DNA of 64,000 bases, taken from NCBI GenBank assembly GCA_950097015.1, contig CATNEN010000024.1:6896001-6960000 (forward strand). The letters are read 5' to 3'. Made by a program: the position numbers and the translations under genes. Below are positions 22,925 to 36,137 of this stretch, in pieces (within the stretch, counting starts at the first letter, position 1; every line of letters starts with the position of its first letter). Source of the stretch: Macrostomum hystrix (Eukaryota; Platyhelminthes; Macrostomidae). The notes beneath the pieces were generated by a model, which did not search any database, was not told where the DNA came from, and was given only the letters and a program-made list of their open reading frames with translations.

Positions 22925-23846
22925 ACATCTCTCATCCAATCTCTCTTCTCTATCTCATCCCATCTCTCTTCTCTCTAATCCCATCTCTCTTCTCTCCCTC
23001 ATCCCATCTCTCTTCTCTCCCTCGCCCCATCTCTCTTCTCTCCCTCATCCCATCTCTCTTCTCTCTCATCGCATCTCTCTTCTCTCTCATCCAATCTCTC
23101 TTCTCCCTCATCCCATCTCTCTTCTCTCTCATCGCATCTCTCTTCTCTCTCATCCAATCTCTCTTCTCTGCCTCATCGCATCTCTCTTCTCTCTCATCGC
23201 ATCTCTCTTCTCTCTCATCCAATCTCTCTTCTCTCCCTCATCGCATCTCTCTTCTCTCCCTCGTCCCATCTCTCTTCTTCTATATCCCATCTCTCTTCTC
23301 TCCCTCGTCCCATCTCTCTTCTTCCATATCCCATCTCTCTTCTCTCCCTCATCCCATCTCTCTTCTCTCCCTCATCGCATCTCTCTTCTCTCTCATCCCA
23401 TCTCTCTTCTCTCTCATCCAATCTCTCTTCTCCCTCATCGCATCTTTCTTCTCTCTCATCGCATCTCTCTTCTCTCTCATCGCATCTCTCTTCTCTCTCA
23501 TCCAATCTCTCTTCTCCCTCATCGCATGTCTCTTCTCTCCCTCGTCCCATCTCTCTTCTTCCATATCCCATCTCTCTTCTCTCCCTCATCCCATCTCTCT
23601 TCTCTCCCTCATCGCATCTCTCTTCTCTCTCATCCCATCTCTCTTCTCTCTCATCGCATCTCTCTTCTCTCTAATCCCATCTCTCTTCTCCCTCATCGCA
23701 TCTCTCTTCTCCCTCATCGCATCTCTCTTCTCTCTCATCGCATCTCTCTTCTCTCTCATCGCATCTCTCTTCTCTCTCATCGCATCTCTCTTCTCCCTCA
23801 TCGCATCTCTCTTCTCCCTCATCGCATCTCTCTTCTCTCTCTAATC
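22925..23846. repeat. 21-23-bp pyrimidine-rich tandem array, about 42 copies
   Basis: The monomer is CATCTCTCTTCTCTCTCATC with variants that carry CC, CTC or TTCCATATC inserts. The 21-bp form dominates the distal end; mixed 20-, 21- and 23-bp units repeat in blocks in the first half. The plus strand is nearly all pyrimidine. Confidence 0.95.
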
Positions 23847-24367
23847 CCCACTACAGCCTTCCTCTATGGCTCCAAAAGTTGTCTCCAGCCATCGTCTCAT
23901 TTCCCTTCCTAAGCAGCCGGTGTTGCAGAACAGAGCCTCTAGTCAGAGTAAAATGATCATTCCCCAATGAAAGGCCTTCTTATCTTCCACCGGAGGCAAC
24001 GTGCAGCGCTGAGTTTCTCACTTTCTCACAATGCAATAGAATAGACCGGATGAGCGAGTGAGGCCTCTCAGTGCGCGATTCCCAAAATCTGCTCAGAGCT
24101 CCCCGGAGAGCAGGCGAGAGCAGCGAGTGAGAACTCGAGAGCACGATTTAGTCGAGTGGCCAGAGATATCTGGGGTAGAGCTAGGCCTCACTTGTAGAAA
24201 AATTGCGAATTTCAGGTCAAGTCGAGACGGATAACTGCAGTCAAGTGAAATTGTGAGACAACACTCTGCGCTTGAGTCTCTAGTTTGAGCACTGCTGCAC
24301 TTAGGTTGTGAATTAAATTTTAAGATAATCTTAGCACCCTAAAATTATAAGACTCTCTAATTCCATT
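23847..24367. other. Unique non-coding stretch
   Basis: No supported gene or element between two pyrimidine-rich arrays whose monomers share a CATCTCTCT-like core. Confidence 0.4.
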
Positions 24368-25328
24368 GCTTATCCCATCTTCCTCATCCCATCTGCCTCA
24401 TCCCATCTGCCTCATCCATCTCTCTCATCCATCTCTCATCCATCTCTCTCATCCCATCTCTCTCATCCATCTCTCTCATCTATCTCTCTCATCCATCTCT
24501 CTCATCCATCTCTCTCATCCATCTCTCATCCATCTCTCTCATCCCATCTCTCTCATCTATCTCTCTCATCCATCTCTCTCATCCATCTCTCTCATCCCAT
24601 CTCTCTCATCCCATCTCTCTCATCCATCTCTCTCATCCCATCTCTCTCATCCATCTCTCTCATCCATCTCTCTCATCCATCTCTCTCATCCATCTCTCTC
24701 ATTCCATCTCTCTCATCCCATCTCTCTCATCCATCTCTCTCATCCCATCTCTCTCATCCATCTCTCTCATCCCATCTCTCTCATCCCATCTCTCTCATCC
24801 ATCTCTCTCATCCCATCTCTCTCATCCATCTCTCTCATCCCATCTCTCTCATCCATCTCTCTCATCCATCTCTCTCATCCCATCTCTCTCATCCCATCTC
24901 TCTCATCCATCTCTCTCATCCCATCTCTCTCATCCATCTCTCTCATCCTTCTCTCTCATCCATCTCTCTCATCCCATCTCTCTCATCCCATCTCTCTCAT
25001 CCATCTCTCTCATCCCATCTCTCTCATCCATCTCTCTCATCCCATCTCTCTCATCCATCTCTCTCATCCATCTCTCTCATCCATCTCTCTCATCCATCTC
25101 TCTCATCCCATCTCTCTCATCCATCTCTCTCATCCATCTCTCTCATCCATCTCTCTCATCCCATCTCTCTCATCCCATCTCTCTCATCCATCTCTCTCAT
25201 CCCATCTCTCTCATCCATCTCTCTCATCCATCTCTCTCATCCATCTCTCTCATCCATCTCTCTCATCCATCTCTCTCATCCCATCTCTCTCATCCATCTC
25301 TCTCATCCCATCTCTCTCATCCCATCCC
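24368..25328. repeat. 13/14-bp pyrimidine-rich tandem array, about 70 copies
   Basis: Two monomer forms, ATCTCTCTCATCC and ATCTCTCTCATCCC, alternate in non-random order. The core is shared with the 22925-23846 array, so the two may be related by transposition of a seed or by convergence on CT-rich sequence. Confidence 0.95.
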
Positions 25329-26898
25329 ACCTCGGCAGACCTATGAAATGATGTTTGCGCATAACCAGGATAAAATCGCTGGTAGATAAGATTCAATCTA
25401 GCAAATGCTATTCTATCGAGTGTTCAAATGCACTCTATCTAAATGATTACAGTTTTCTTCATGGCACCAGGATGACTGAATGCCTTTTCGTTGCTAGTAT
25501 TTTTCTACTACTGGGAGAAGAAAAATCCTTTCAACTCAATTGGACGCGGCTCTTCTTATTCTTCCTCAGGGATCTGGGATGATTTGTGCCTATTTTCAAT
25601 AATTGTAGAAATCCAGCGTCACACAATATGACAGCCGGCGTCGAGTATAGATAGGCCAGAACGAAACTAGGCAGAAATTACGCAATCAAACAGCTCCCCG
25701 GGGGGAGGGGGCAAATAGGCATTGGACGTCAATCAGTGTCATGGATGAGTTCTATGCCTAGGAAAATAACGGACGGGCAGTCCGTCCGCTGCTGATTGAG
25801 CTTATAAGAATCTGTCCATATTGGACCATTCTGAGTTGGACAAACAATCGAAAGATCGAAGATGGCCGCCAGGTGAATAAACTGACTCACCTAGTGATCC
25901 TTTCTCAAGCGACTGTGTTCTCCTGCGATCAGTGCTGTCATGGACTTCAGAGTAATTAACGACAATATCGAAGTGAATTGCTTACAATGGTGTCAGATAA
26001 GACTCGTCCTGGTTGATTTGGTCCGCTGAATATTGCTCATTGCGGGTTGCTATTATTGGGGGGGTTGCAGCTGCGAAACTGGAGGCGGGCACTGGTTGGC
26101 CAGCCCCACCAGCCAATGGGGTTGAGGCCAGCAGTTTTAACTCTTCTCGGCTATAGACAATAGACAATCTTGGTGGAAACTGCTTTCGGTCTGTGCGAGG
26201 GTTGGGTTGAATGGGGAGCAATCTGAAGTGCTAGCAATGGTTGCAATCCCATTGGGAAAGCTTGCAGCAGTGGGAGTGTAAATAGGGGGAAGATAATTTG
26301 GCCCTCCTACCTGACACTCTTCCCAAAAACCCTCTAATCTGGCACACTTTCTGGCAATAAACAATCCCAACCAAGGATAATTGCCCCTTTGTGATGCTGC
26401 CCATCTCCCCACCCACCCCCTACCTCCCCATAGAATGTAGTCTATTCCCCCAGCTTTGATTTGAAATCCTAAGTACCTTAGGAAGTAGTTTCAAGCATGT
26501 ACACCCTATCGAATATGTACTTTTGCGCGAAATGCAGAGGCAGAAGATTGCAAACCAAGTTCGCAAATTTCGCTGCTAAACATGCTGAACGCAATTCGAT
26601 GATGCATCGGAGTCCACCGCATAGTCTGAATATTTTTCATTCATTCTCCAAACCTCTACCTCCGACCCTCACACTCCGTAAGAATTCTTAGCTACCCAGA
26701 CAATGAATCACGGCCTGCCCTAGAATGCAGGCACAGTTTTCGTGCTTTTTTATTAAGACTTGTTTGTGCCTGACTCCGAGTTGAGAGTGCATTTCAGATT
26801 TGATTTATGGCGTCATTATTCTGGTTCAAGTCGGATATGCGAATAAATGGCTTTTCTGAATCACTAGATTGGACCAGAATAACTGTCTCTACGACTGC
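25329..26898. other. Unique non-coding stretch
   Basis: About 1.6 kb with G-runs near 25698-25710 and 26057-26063. No coding family, array or mobile element recognised. Confidence 0.4.
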
Positions 26899-27475
26899 GA
26901 AGCAGCTGCCCCATTCCTTATGCTGCGGGGCGATATGGGGTAGAAAGACCCCATTTTCGAGGCAATGTACACTGTTGCAGCCACCTCACTCCTTGTGCTT
27001 AATATGGCGTGGCGCGGGTGTCAATATGGGATAGAGAAGCCCTCCCTAGAGTTGAGGCAATCTAGACTGTTGCAGCCACCTCACTCCTTGTGCTTAATAT
27101 GGCGTGGCGCGGGTGTCAATATGGGATAGAGAAGCCCTCCCTAGAGTTGAGGCAATGTACACTGTTGCAGCCACCTCACTCCTTGTGCTTAATATGGCGT
27201 GGCGCGGGTGTCAATATGGGATAGAGAAGCCCTCCCTAGAGTTGAGGCAATGTACACTGTTGCAGCCACCTCACTCCTTGTGCTTAATATGGCGTGGGGC
27301 GGGTGTCAATATGGGGTCGAGAGAACCCAATTTTAAGGCAATGTACACTTCTGCAGCCACCTCACACCTTGTACTTAATATGGCGTGGGGCGAGAGTCAA
27401 TATCAAGTAAAGAAACACCTCAAATTTGAGCTCATATTCACAGCTGCAGCCACCCCATACCTTGTACTAAATAAT
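26899..27475. repeat. 95-bp tandem repeat, about 5-6 copies
   Basis: GGCAATGTACACTGTTGCAG (or a close variant) starts units at 26961, 27056, 27151, 27246 and 27337. The central units are near-identical; the first and last are diverged (AGAAAGACCCC and AAACACCTC forms). It has by far the longest monomer in the window and contains GCAGCCACCTCACTCCTTGT. Confidence 0.9.
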
Positions 27476-28947
27476 GTTAGCTAGAGAGCGAGTCACCAAT
27501 GATTTAAGAGCCCATCAGAAGACACGCACACGGTCGCTCCTAATTGCTTCACTTCCATTGTTCTGCGGCCAGTGTTGGCTGTCAACTGAAATGCAGCATT
27601 GTTTCTGAGAATCCTTAATTAGGCGCTGAAAGGTGTCGGATTGAGCGATCAGAACCCGGGTTAGTTATAGTGATACCTGCCACACGGCCCTTTTAGTCCA
27701 TGCACTAACGATCAGGACTTATTAGTGCAAAACTGGCATCCAGTTCGAGGCAGAGACCCTGCTGCGGAACAATAAGAAATGACGCATAGCAACAGAAGAA
27801 TGAAAGGAACGGATGCCAGGCCGAAGTCTATTGAACACCCAGGCTGGCATCAAAAGGGTGTGAAGGGGCGAAGTTTCTTTCCTCGCTCCTTCTCACTACC
27901 TCTTTTTCCTCAGCTCTTTGCGGAATCAATATTAGCTACAACAGAATCAGCAACAGCAGCAGCAGCATCTCCCTCTTAAGCCTCTCCTTCTGTTTTTGGG
28001 CCTGTTTGCTGGGGATCAGTGAGTATTGAAGTGGCGCAGACTTCCCTATAGAGAAGGAGGGAAGTGTAGAATTTTGAAGCGAAAAATTTCTTTACCAGAC
28101 GACTGAAAGCAAAAGATTTTTTTGCCTGCTAGACTCGCCCGCCTGTCAGTGACTCCAAGCAGAAATAAGCTACGGCATTGAACGGCTTGTCAGGAGGCGA
28201 CCAACACAATCTGGCCTTCCTTAGTTAAGCTTGGCTGCGGGACCCCAAAAGCAACGCCAGTACACATCCAACTGCCATCTTGTTGCAGCAACAAGCTGCA
28301 GAAGGAACTATAAGGTAGTCAGTCCGCGGTCAGTCGGGAAAATTTTTTTGTTCAAGAAAAAAAGCAGACAAGTTCGTTATAGTCGGCAGCTTTTTCCACT
28401 CACTGCCGCGCCCTTATTGCTAAGTTCTGAAATTCTAGAAGAAATTAGTATAACAGAAGAGGGATAAGACCGAGAGGCTGTGGCAGGAGAGAGCGGGAGA
28501 GAGAACAAATGAGGCTAGAAGAGGAGCTGCTACTAATGAGGCTTCTGCAATTTCTGCGATTCCTTTTCTAAAGTCAGAAAATAACCCCTGTGGTTGTAAA
28601 AGACACTGATAAAAAACTATCTAGTCCAGTAGACGACGCACATATTACAAGTATAAACCTCTTGTGTGCGTGCAATTTAAAGTCTGCAACAAAGACCTGG
28701 GAGGGTTGATGCTGCACTATCTCCTCCTAGACAACGCCCCTTGGCCTTAGCAACACGCTGTGTGAGATAAGAAGCTGTATGGACAAAGCAATCAATAGAA
28801 TCTGTGGAATTGTTTTGTTGCATACTGGCTTGCCTTGTGACCTAAAGTTTTACCTGGATGGAAAGCTCCTTATCAGTACAGAAAGGAAACCTACTGGCTC
28901 TTCAAATTATGCCAATTATGAAGTTGCAACTGGTCGCTCTTTATGGT
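27476..28947. other. Unique non-coding stretch
   Basis: No supported gene. Short frames at 27779-27979 and 28231-28467 match nothing I recognise. Confidence 0.4.
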
Positions 28948-29457
28948 AAAGATTCAGAGTTGTGAAGATTCGGAGTTGTGAAGATTCAGAGTTGTGAAGA
29001 TTCGGAGTTGTGAAGATTCGGAGTTGTGAAGATTCGGAGTTGTGAATATTCGGAGTTGTGAAGATTCGGAGTTGTGAAGATTCGGAGTTGTGAAGATTCG
29101 GAGTTGTGAAGATTCGGAGTTGTGAAGATTCGGAGTTGTGAAGATTCGGAGTTGTGAAGATTCGGAGTTGTGAAGATTCGGAGTTGTGAAGATTCGGAGT
29201 TGTGAAGAATCGGAGTTGTGAAGATTCGGAGTTGTGAAGATTCGGAGTTGTGAAGAATCGGAGTTGTGAATATTCGGAGTTGTGAAGAATCGGAGTTGTG
29301 AATATTCGGAGTTGTGAAGATTCGGAGTTGTGAAGATTCGGAGTTGTGAAGATTCGGAGTTGTGAAGATTCGGAGTTGTGAAGATTCGGAGTTGTGAAGA
29401 TTCGGAGTTGTGAATATTCGGAGTTGTGAAGATTCGGAGTTGTGAATATTCGGAGTT
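28948..29457. repeat. 16-bp tandem array, about 32 copies
   Basis: The monomer is GAAGATTCGGAGTTGT, with point variants GAATATTCGG and GAAGAATCGG in clusters. Open frames on the minus strand arise because 16 and 3 give a 48-bp codon cycle free of stops. Confidence 0.95.
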
Positions 29458-30056
29458 GCAAAATTTTGAGTAATGAAACGAAAATCCGGTTCAAGAATTT
29501 TTTCATGGCGTTTAAATGTTTTTTTCAAAGCGACCTAATTTTTGGCCAGTCACCGCTCTGAAAAAAAGAATCTATCGCGCAAAATTTAGTCGGCCTTTCT
29601 TTTGAAGTCTTTGTCTAGCTTGTCTTATCTTTGTGGTAGCAAACATTCAGCTGAAAGAAAACGTTTCATTGTTAGTCTCTTCTACAATTCCACTATTGTT
29701 ATATTATATTTTTAGTTATACTATTCAATGTCGGGCCGACAGGTGAGACAATGGGAGCTCGGGTGGGGGCCTCTGACGCAATCAAATTATAGGCTTGGAG
29801 ATTAATAATTCAAAAAAGCACAGAACCTGTCAGGTGTTGCCAGTGCTCGCGATTCGCTTGGCAAATCAGTTTTAGGCTTTTTGCTTTTTGTTCTGATGCT
29901 CGGGTACTCAATCGATTTGCTTAAGTGTCAGATGGGCATAATAGACTCAAAGCATGGCAAAAATAACAATACGATCGTATGTTAATTTTTTAATGTTTCC
30001 GTTTTTCAGTTCTCATTCTACTTAGTAAAGACAGCCCATGACGAATACGGACATTA
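29458..30056. other. Unique non-coding stretch
   Basis: AT-rich, no gene or element recognised. Confidence 0.4.
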
Positions 30057-31184
30057 GTGACAGAGATGAGAGTGACAGAGATGAGTGACAGAGATGAGAG
30101 TGACAGAGATGAGAGTGACAGAGATGAGAGTGACAGAGATGAGAGTGACAGAGATGAGAGTGACAGAGATGAGAGTGACAGAGATGAGAGTGACAGAGAT
30201 GAGAGTGACGGAGATGAGAGTGACAGAGATGAGAGTGACAGAGATGAGAGTGACAGAGATGAGAGTGACAGAGATGAGAGTGACAGAGATGAGAGTGACA
30301 GAGATGAGAGTGACAGAGATGAGAGTGACAGAGATGAGAGTGACAGAGATGAGAGTGACAGAGATGAGAGTGACAGAGATGAGAGTGACAGAGATGAGAG
30401 TGACAGAGATGAGAGTGACAGAGATGAGAGTGACAGAGATGAGAGTGACAGAGATGAGAGTGACAGAGATGAGAGTGACAGAGATGAGAGTGACAGAGAT
30501 GAGAGTGACAGAGATGAGAGTGACAGAGATGAGAGTGACAGAGATGAGAGTGACAGAGATGAGAGTGACAGAGATGAGAGTGACAGAGATGAGAGTGACA
30601 GAGATGAGAGTGACAGAGATGAGAGTGACAGAGATGAGAGTGACAGAGATGAGAGTGACGGAGATGAGAGTGACAGAGATGAGAGTGACAGAGATGAGAG
30701 TGACAGAGATGAGAGTGACAGAGATGAGAGTGACAGAGATGAGAGTGACAGAGATGAGAGTGACAGAGATGAGAGTGACAGAGATGAGAGTGACAGAGAT
30801 GAGAGTGACAGAGATGAGAGTGACAGAGATGAGAGTGACAGAGATGAGAGTGACAGAGATGAGAGTGACAGAGATGAGAGTGACAGAGATGAGTGACAGA
30901 GATGAGAGTGACAGAGATGAGAGTGACAGAGATGAGAGTGACAGAGATGAGAGTGACAGAGATGAGAGTGACAGAGATGAGAGTGACGGAGATGAGAGTG
31001 ACAGAGATGAGAGTGACAGAGATGAGAGTGACAGAGATGAGAGTGACAGAGATGAGAGTGACAGAGATGAGAGTGACAGAGATGAGAGTGACAGAGATGA
31101 GAGTGACAGAGATGAGAGTGGCAGAGATGAGAGTGACAGAGATGAGAGTGACAGAGATGAGAGTGACAGAGATGAGAGTGTCGG
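30057..31184. repeat. 15-bp purine-rich tandem array, about 75 copies
   Basis: The monomer is GACAGAGATGAGAGT, with very rare variants (GACGGAG, two 10-bp short units). In frame it would encode repeating DRDES or TEMRV on one strand and SLSSL/ISVTL on the other. The symmetry of openness argues against any being a gene. Confidence 0.96.
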
Positions 31185-31950
31185 AGTTCAGATACATGGT
31201 TAAAAGGCAATTTAGCTGCTTAAAATTCTGTTTCAATTAACAAAAGTCGTCATCCTGAGAGTAAAAGGTGGCCAAAAATGAACACGGGCACAAGAAACTG
31301 TTTATTTTCGACTAAAGAAAAAAATGTACAAGCACACACCAGTAAGAGTTGAATTGCACTGAACTCTGAATGAATCACAATGGATGTAGTTGGAGCAGTT
31401 CAGTGCACTTTCATTGCTGTGACTGACTCAGTTCTACCATCCTCTTCAATTCCGGGTTCGTCAAGGTGAATCAGGTGGTGTACTTCGCTGGCACTACTTA
31501 GCTTTCTCTCTCACGCAGCAGCAGCTGCATCAACGGGCAAGGTTGAGTCTCTGGAGGGAAATCCGAGACTCGAGTGCTCATCCCAGATCTCAGCAGTGAA
31601 AACTCAATGGGCACTCAATGCTGAGTGGGAGATGTAATATTGAGATAGCATGCGCTTGACTCTGGGAATCTTAAAGGGAGAATTTAGAGAGAAGAAGTGG
31701 CCACTTGTCCTGTTGTAAGTCAAGAAACTGATCGAGTAAAGTTAGTTGGGGACCTGAGAATAATTAGAAATTGGCCACCATCGCGTTGGCATTAATCTGC
31801 GACAGATCAGAGATTAAGTCTATGGCTGTCAGTCAGCACCGCTGGTACCCAGATAATGCCTGAAACAGCACCAGCTGGGCTGGACTAAAGCCGAATTATT
31901 GGTCTGACACAGATTGGATGCTTTCTAAGCATATGCGAATAAATTAACGA
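31185..31950. other. Unique non-coding stretch
   Basis: No supported gene or element. Confidence 0.4.
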
Positions 31951-34900
31951 GTGGGGATGGGAGAGTGGGAGAGTGAGAGAGTGGGAGAGTGGGAGGGTGG
32001 GAGAGTGGGAGGGTGGGAGAGTGGGAGAGTGGGAGAGTGTTAGGTTGGGAGATCAGGAGAGCAGGAGATCAGGAGAGCAGGAGATCAGGAGAGCAGGAGA
32101 TCAGGAGAGCAGGAGATCAGGAGAGCAGGAGATCAGGAGAGCAGGAGATCAGGAGAGCAGGAGAGTGGGAGAGTGGGAGAGTGGGAGAGTGGGAGAGTGG
32201 GAGAGTGGGAGAGTGGGAGAGTGGGAGAGTGGGAGAGTGGGAGAGTGGGAGAGTGTTAGGTTGGGAGATCAGGAGAGCAGGAGATCAGGAGAGCAGGAGA
32301 TCAGGAGAGCAGGAGATCAGGAGAGCAGGAGATCAGGAGAGCAGGAGAGTGGGAGAGTGGGAGAGTGGGAGAGTGGGAGAGTGGGAGAGTGGGAGAGTGG
32401 GAGAGTGGGAGAGTGGGAGAGTGGGAGAGTGGGAGAGTGGGAGAGTGGGAGAGTGGGAGAGTGGGAGAGTGGGAGAGTGTTAGGTTGGGAGATCAGGAGA
32501 GCAGGAGATCAGGAGAGCAGGAGATCAGGAGAGCAGGAGATCAGGAGAGCAGGAGATCAGGAGAGCAGGAGAGTGGGAGAGTGGGAGAGTGGGAGAGTGG
32601 GAGAGTGGGAGAGTGGGAGAGTGGGAGAGTGGGAGAGTGGGAGAGTGGGAGAGTGGGAGAGTGGGAGAGTGGGAGAGTGGGAGAATGGGAGAGTGGGAGA
32701 GTGTTAGGTTGGGAGATCAGGAGAGCAGGAGATCAGGAGAGCAGGAGATCAGGAGAGCAGGAGATCAGGAGAGCAGGAGAGTTGGAGAGTGGGAGAGTGG
32801 GAGAGTGGGAGAGTGGGAGAGTGGGAGAGTGGGAGAGTGGGAGAGTGGGAGAGTGGGAGAGTGGGAGAGTGGGAGAGTGGGAGATCAGGAGAGTGGGAGA
32901 TCAGAAGAGTGGGAGATCAGAAGAGTGGGAGATCAGAAGAGTGGGAGATCAGAAGAGTGGGAGATCAGGAGAGTGGGAGATCAGAAGAGTGGGAGATCAG
33001 GAGAGTGGGAGATCAGGAGAGTGGAGATCAGGAGAGTGGAGATCAGGAGAATGGGAGATCAGGAGAGTGGGAGAGTGGGAGAGTGGGAGAGTGGGAGAGT
33101 GGGAGAGTGGGTGAGTGGTAGTGTGGGAGATTGGGAGATCAGCAGAGAGGGAGATCAGAAGAGTGGGAGATCAGGAGAGTGGGAGATCAGAAGATCAGGA
33201 GAGCAGGAGAGTGGGAGAGTGGGAGAGTGGGAGAGTGGGAGAGTGGGAGAGTGGGAGAGTGGGAGAGTGTTAGGTTGGGAGATCAGGAGAGCAGGAGATC
33301 AGGAGAGCAGGAGATCAGGAGAGCAGGAGATCAGGAGAGCAGGAGAGTGGGAGAGTGGGAGAGTGGGAGAGTGGGAGAGTGGGAGAGTGGGAGAGTGGGA
33401 GAGTGGGAGAGTGGGAGAGTGGGAGAGTGTTAGGGTGGGAGATCAGGAGAGCAGGAGATCAGGAGATCAGGAGAGCAGGAGAGTGGGAGAGTGGGAGAGT
33501 GGGAGAGTGGGAGAGTGGGAGAGTGGGTGAGTGGTAGTGTGGGAGATTGGGAGATCAGCAGAGAGGGAGATCAGAAGAGTGGGAGATCAGGAGAGTGGGA
33601 GATCAGAAGAGTGGGAGATCAGAAGAGTGGGAGATCAGAAGAGTGGGAGATCAGAAGAGTGGGAGATCAGGAGAGTGGGAGATCAGGAGAGTGGGAGATC
33701 AGAAGAGTGGGAGATCAGGAGAGTGGGAGATCAGGAGAGTGGGAGATCAGGAGAGTGGGAGATCAGAAGAGTGGGAGATCAGAAGAGTGGGAGATCAGGA
33801 GAGTGGGAGATCAGAAGAGTGGGAGATCAGGAGAGTGGGAGATCAGGAGAGTGGGAGATCAGGAGAGTGGGAGATCAGAAGAGTGGGAGATCAGAAGAGT
33901 GGGAGATCAGAAGAGTGGGAGATCAGGAGAGTGGGAGATCAGGAGAGTGGGAGATCAGGAGAGTGGGAGATCAGGAGAGTGGGAGATCAGGAGAGTGGAG
34001 ATCAGGAGAGTGGGAGATCAGGAGAGTGGAGATCAGGAGAGTGGGAGATCAGGAGAGTGGGAGATCAGGAGAGTGGAAGATCAGGAGAGTGGGAGAGTGG
34101 GAGAGTGGGAGATCAGAAGAGTGGGAGATCAGGAGAGTGGGAGAGTGGGAGAGTGGGAGATCAGAAGAGTGGGAGATCAGGAGAGTGGGAGATCAGAAGA
34201 GTGGGAGATCAGGAGAGTGGGAGATCAGGAGAGTGGGAGATCAGGAGAGTGGGAGATCAGAAGAGTGGGAGATCAGGAGAGTGGGAGATCAGAAGAGTGG
34301 GAGATCAGGAGAGTGGGAGATCAGGAGAGTGGGAGATCAGGAGAGTGGGAGATCAGGAGAGTGGGAGATCAGGAGAGTGGAGATCAGGAGAGTGGGAGAT
34401 CAGGAGAGTGGAGATCAGGAGAGTGGGAGATCAGGAGAGTGGGAGATCAGGAGAGTGGGAGATCAGGAGAGTGGGAGATCAGGAGAGTGGAGATCAGGAG
34501 AGTGGGAGATCAGGAGAGTGGAGATCAGGAGAGTGGGAGATCAGGAGAGTGGGAGATCAGGAGAGTGGGAGATCAGGAGAGTGGGAGATCAGGAGAGTGG
34601 AGATCAGGAGAGTGGGAGATCAGGAGAGTGGGAGATCAGGAGAGTGGAGATCAGGAGAGTGGGAGATCAGGAGAGTGGAGATCAGGAGAGTGGGAGATCA
34701 GGAGAGTGGGAGATCAGGAGAGTGGGAGATCAGGAGAGTGGGAGATCAGGAGAGTGGAGATCAGGAGAGTGGGAGATCAGGAGAGTGGAGATCAGGAGAG
34801 TGGGAGATCAGGAGAGTGGGAGATCAGGAGAGTGGGAGATCAGGAGAGTGGGAGATCAGGAGAGTGGGAGATCAGGAGAGTGGGAGATCAGGAGAGTGGG

Positions 34901-35033
34901 AGATCAGGAGAGTGGGAGATCAGGAGAGTGGGAGATCAGGAGAGTGGGAGATCAGGAGAGTGGGAGATCAGGAGAGTGGGAGATCAGGAGAGTGGGAGAT
35001 CAGGAGAGTGGGAGATCAGGAGAGTGGGAGAGA
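31951..35033. repeat. 3.1-kb composite 8/16-bp purine array with higher-order structure
   Basis: The first half alternates blocks of GAGTGGGA (8 bp) with blocks of GAGATCAGGAGAGCAG (16 bp). A block junction GTGTTAGGTTGGGAGATC recurs near 32038, 32249, 32478, 32701 and 33267. The second half is GAGATCAGGAGAGTGG with GAGATCAGAAGAGTGG variants. Near the 3' end a one-base-short unit recurs every 110 bp (34377, 34487, 34597; also 34644 and 34754), showing a 110-bp higher-order repeat. The plus strand is almost purely purine apart from T in GATC/GTGG and C in CAG. Confidence 0.96.
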
Positions 35034-35407
35034 GTACAGCAACTCAAGAATTAGGGACCATCTGTCATCTGCATGGCTACCCGCGTGACTCAATCTATTT
35101 TACCATCCAGCCTTTAATTCAGTGACGCCTTACGGAGTCACCCTTTCCATCCTTCGTCTCTGTTGCTCTTTTTCATTGATAAATTATTACCACGTAATTT
35201 GGTTATATGATTTATTATTTTGCAAATTGAAACAAAAAATATTGGAAATATAGATTTTCAATGAGGCTGTCTCGAGGGACGAACAAATAAATGCATCTGC
35301 ATTCGGTCTGGTTCTAATGTACTTTTCACTCTGTGGTCTGTATCCTTGACACTTAGTCTTTTTTGTAGGCTCTGAGAAAATTGTTTCATAGCCTATAGCT
35401 CATGTAG
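35034..35407. other. Unique spacer
   Basis: No gene or element recognised. Confidence 0.4.
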
Positions 35408-36137
35408 TGCTTCTAGCTATAACCTCTGCTGCGATTCTAGCCCCTGCTACGATTCTAGCTTCCGATCCTGCTGCGTTTCTAGCCCCTGCTACGATTTTAG
35501 CTTCAGATCCTGCTGTGATTCTAGCCCCTGCTACGATTCTAGCTTTAGATCCTGCTGCGATTCTAGCCCCTGCTACGATTCTAGCTTTAGATCCTGCTGC
35601 GATTCCAGTCCCTGCTACGGTTCGAGCTCCTGCTGCGATTCTAGCTCCTGCTACGATTCTAGCTCTTGCTACGATTCTAGCTCTTGCTACGATTCTAGCT
35701 TTAGATCCTGCTGCGATTCCAGTCCCTGCTTCGGTTCGAGCTCCTGCTGCGATTCTAGCTCCTGCTACGATTCTAGCTCTTGCTACGATTCTAGCTCTTG
35801 CTACGATTCTAGCTTATGCTGCGATTCTAGCCTCTGCTGCGATTCTAGCTCCTGCTACGATTCTAGCTCCTGCAACGATTCTAGCTCCTGCTACGATTCT
35901 AGCTCCTGCTACGATTCTAGCCCCTGCTTTGATTCTAGCTCCTGCTACGATTCTAGCTCCTGCTACGATTCTAGCTCATGCTGCGATTCTAGCCTCTGCT
36001 GCGATTCTAGCCTCTGTTGCGATTCTAGCCTCTGCTGCGATTCTAGCTCCTGGTACGATTCTAGCTCCTGCTACGATTCTAGCTCGTGCTGCGATTCTAG
36101 CTGCTACCAAATATAATTAGCTCGTGCTGCGATTCCA
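35408..36137. repeat. 18-bp tandem array, about 40 copies
   Basis: The monomer is CCTGCTACGATTCTAGCT, with variants GCTGCGATTCTAGCC and TTAGATCCTGCTGCG. Read forward it is open and would encode an ILAPAT repeat, but there is no start context, splice support or conserved flank. Confidence 0.94.

Noticed and set aside
30057-31240. Very long open frames on both strands encoding DRDES, TEMRV, SHLCH or ISVTL repeats
   Set aside because: They follow from a 15-bp repeat without stop codons. Both strands and several frames are equally open, and there is no start context, splice site or flanking conserved sequence.
31973-35125. Open frames of up to 544 codons with GEWESGRV or RRVGDQES repeats
   Set aside because: By-product of the 8/16-bp purine array. 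All three forward frames are open with cyclic versions of the same peptide.
35408-36137. Repetitive secreted or structural protein (ILAPAT repeat)
   Set aside because: Only the 18-bp repeat supports it. There is no signal peptide, unique flank or codon-level selection, and the same pattern occurs in all in-frame arrays.
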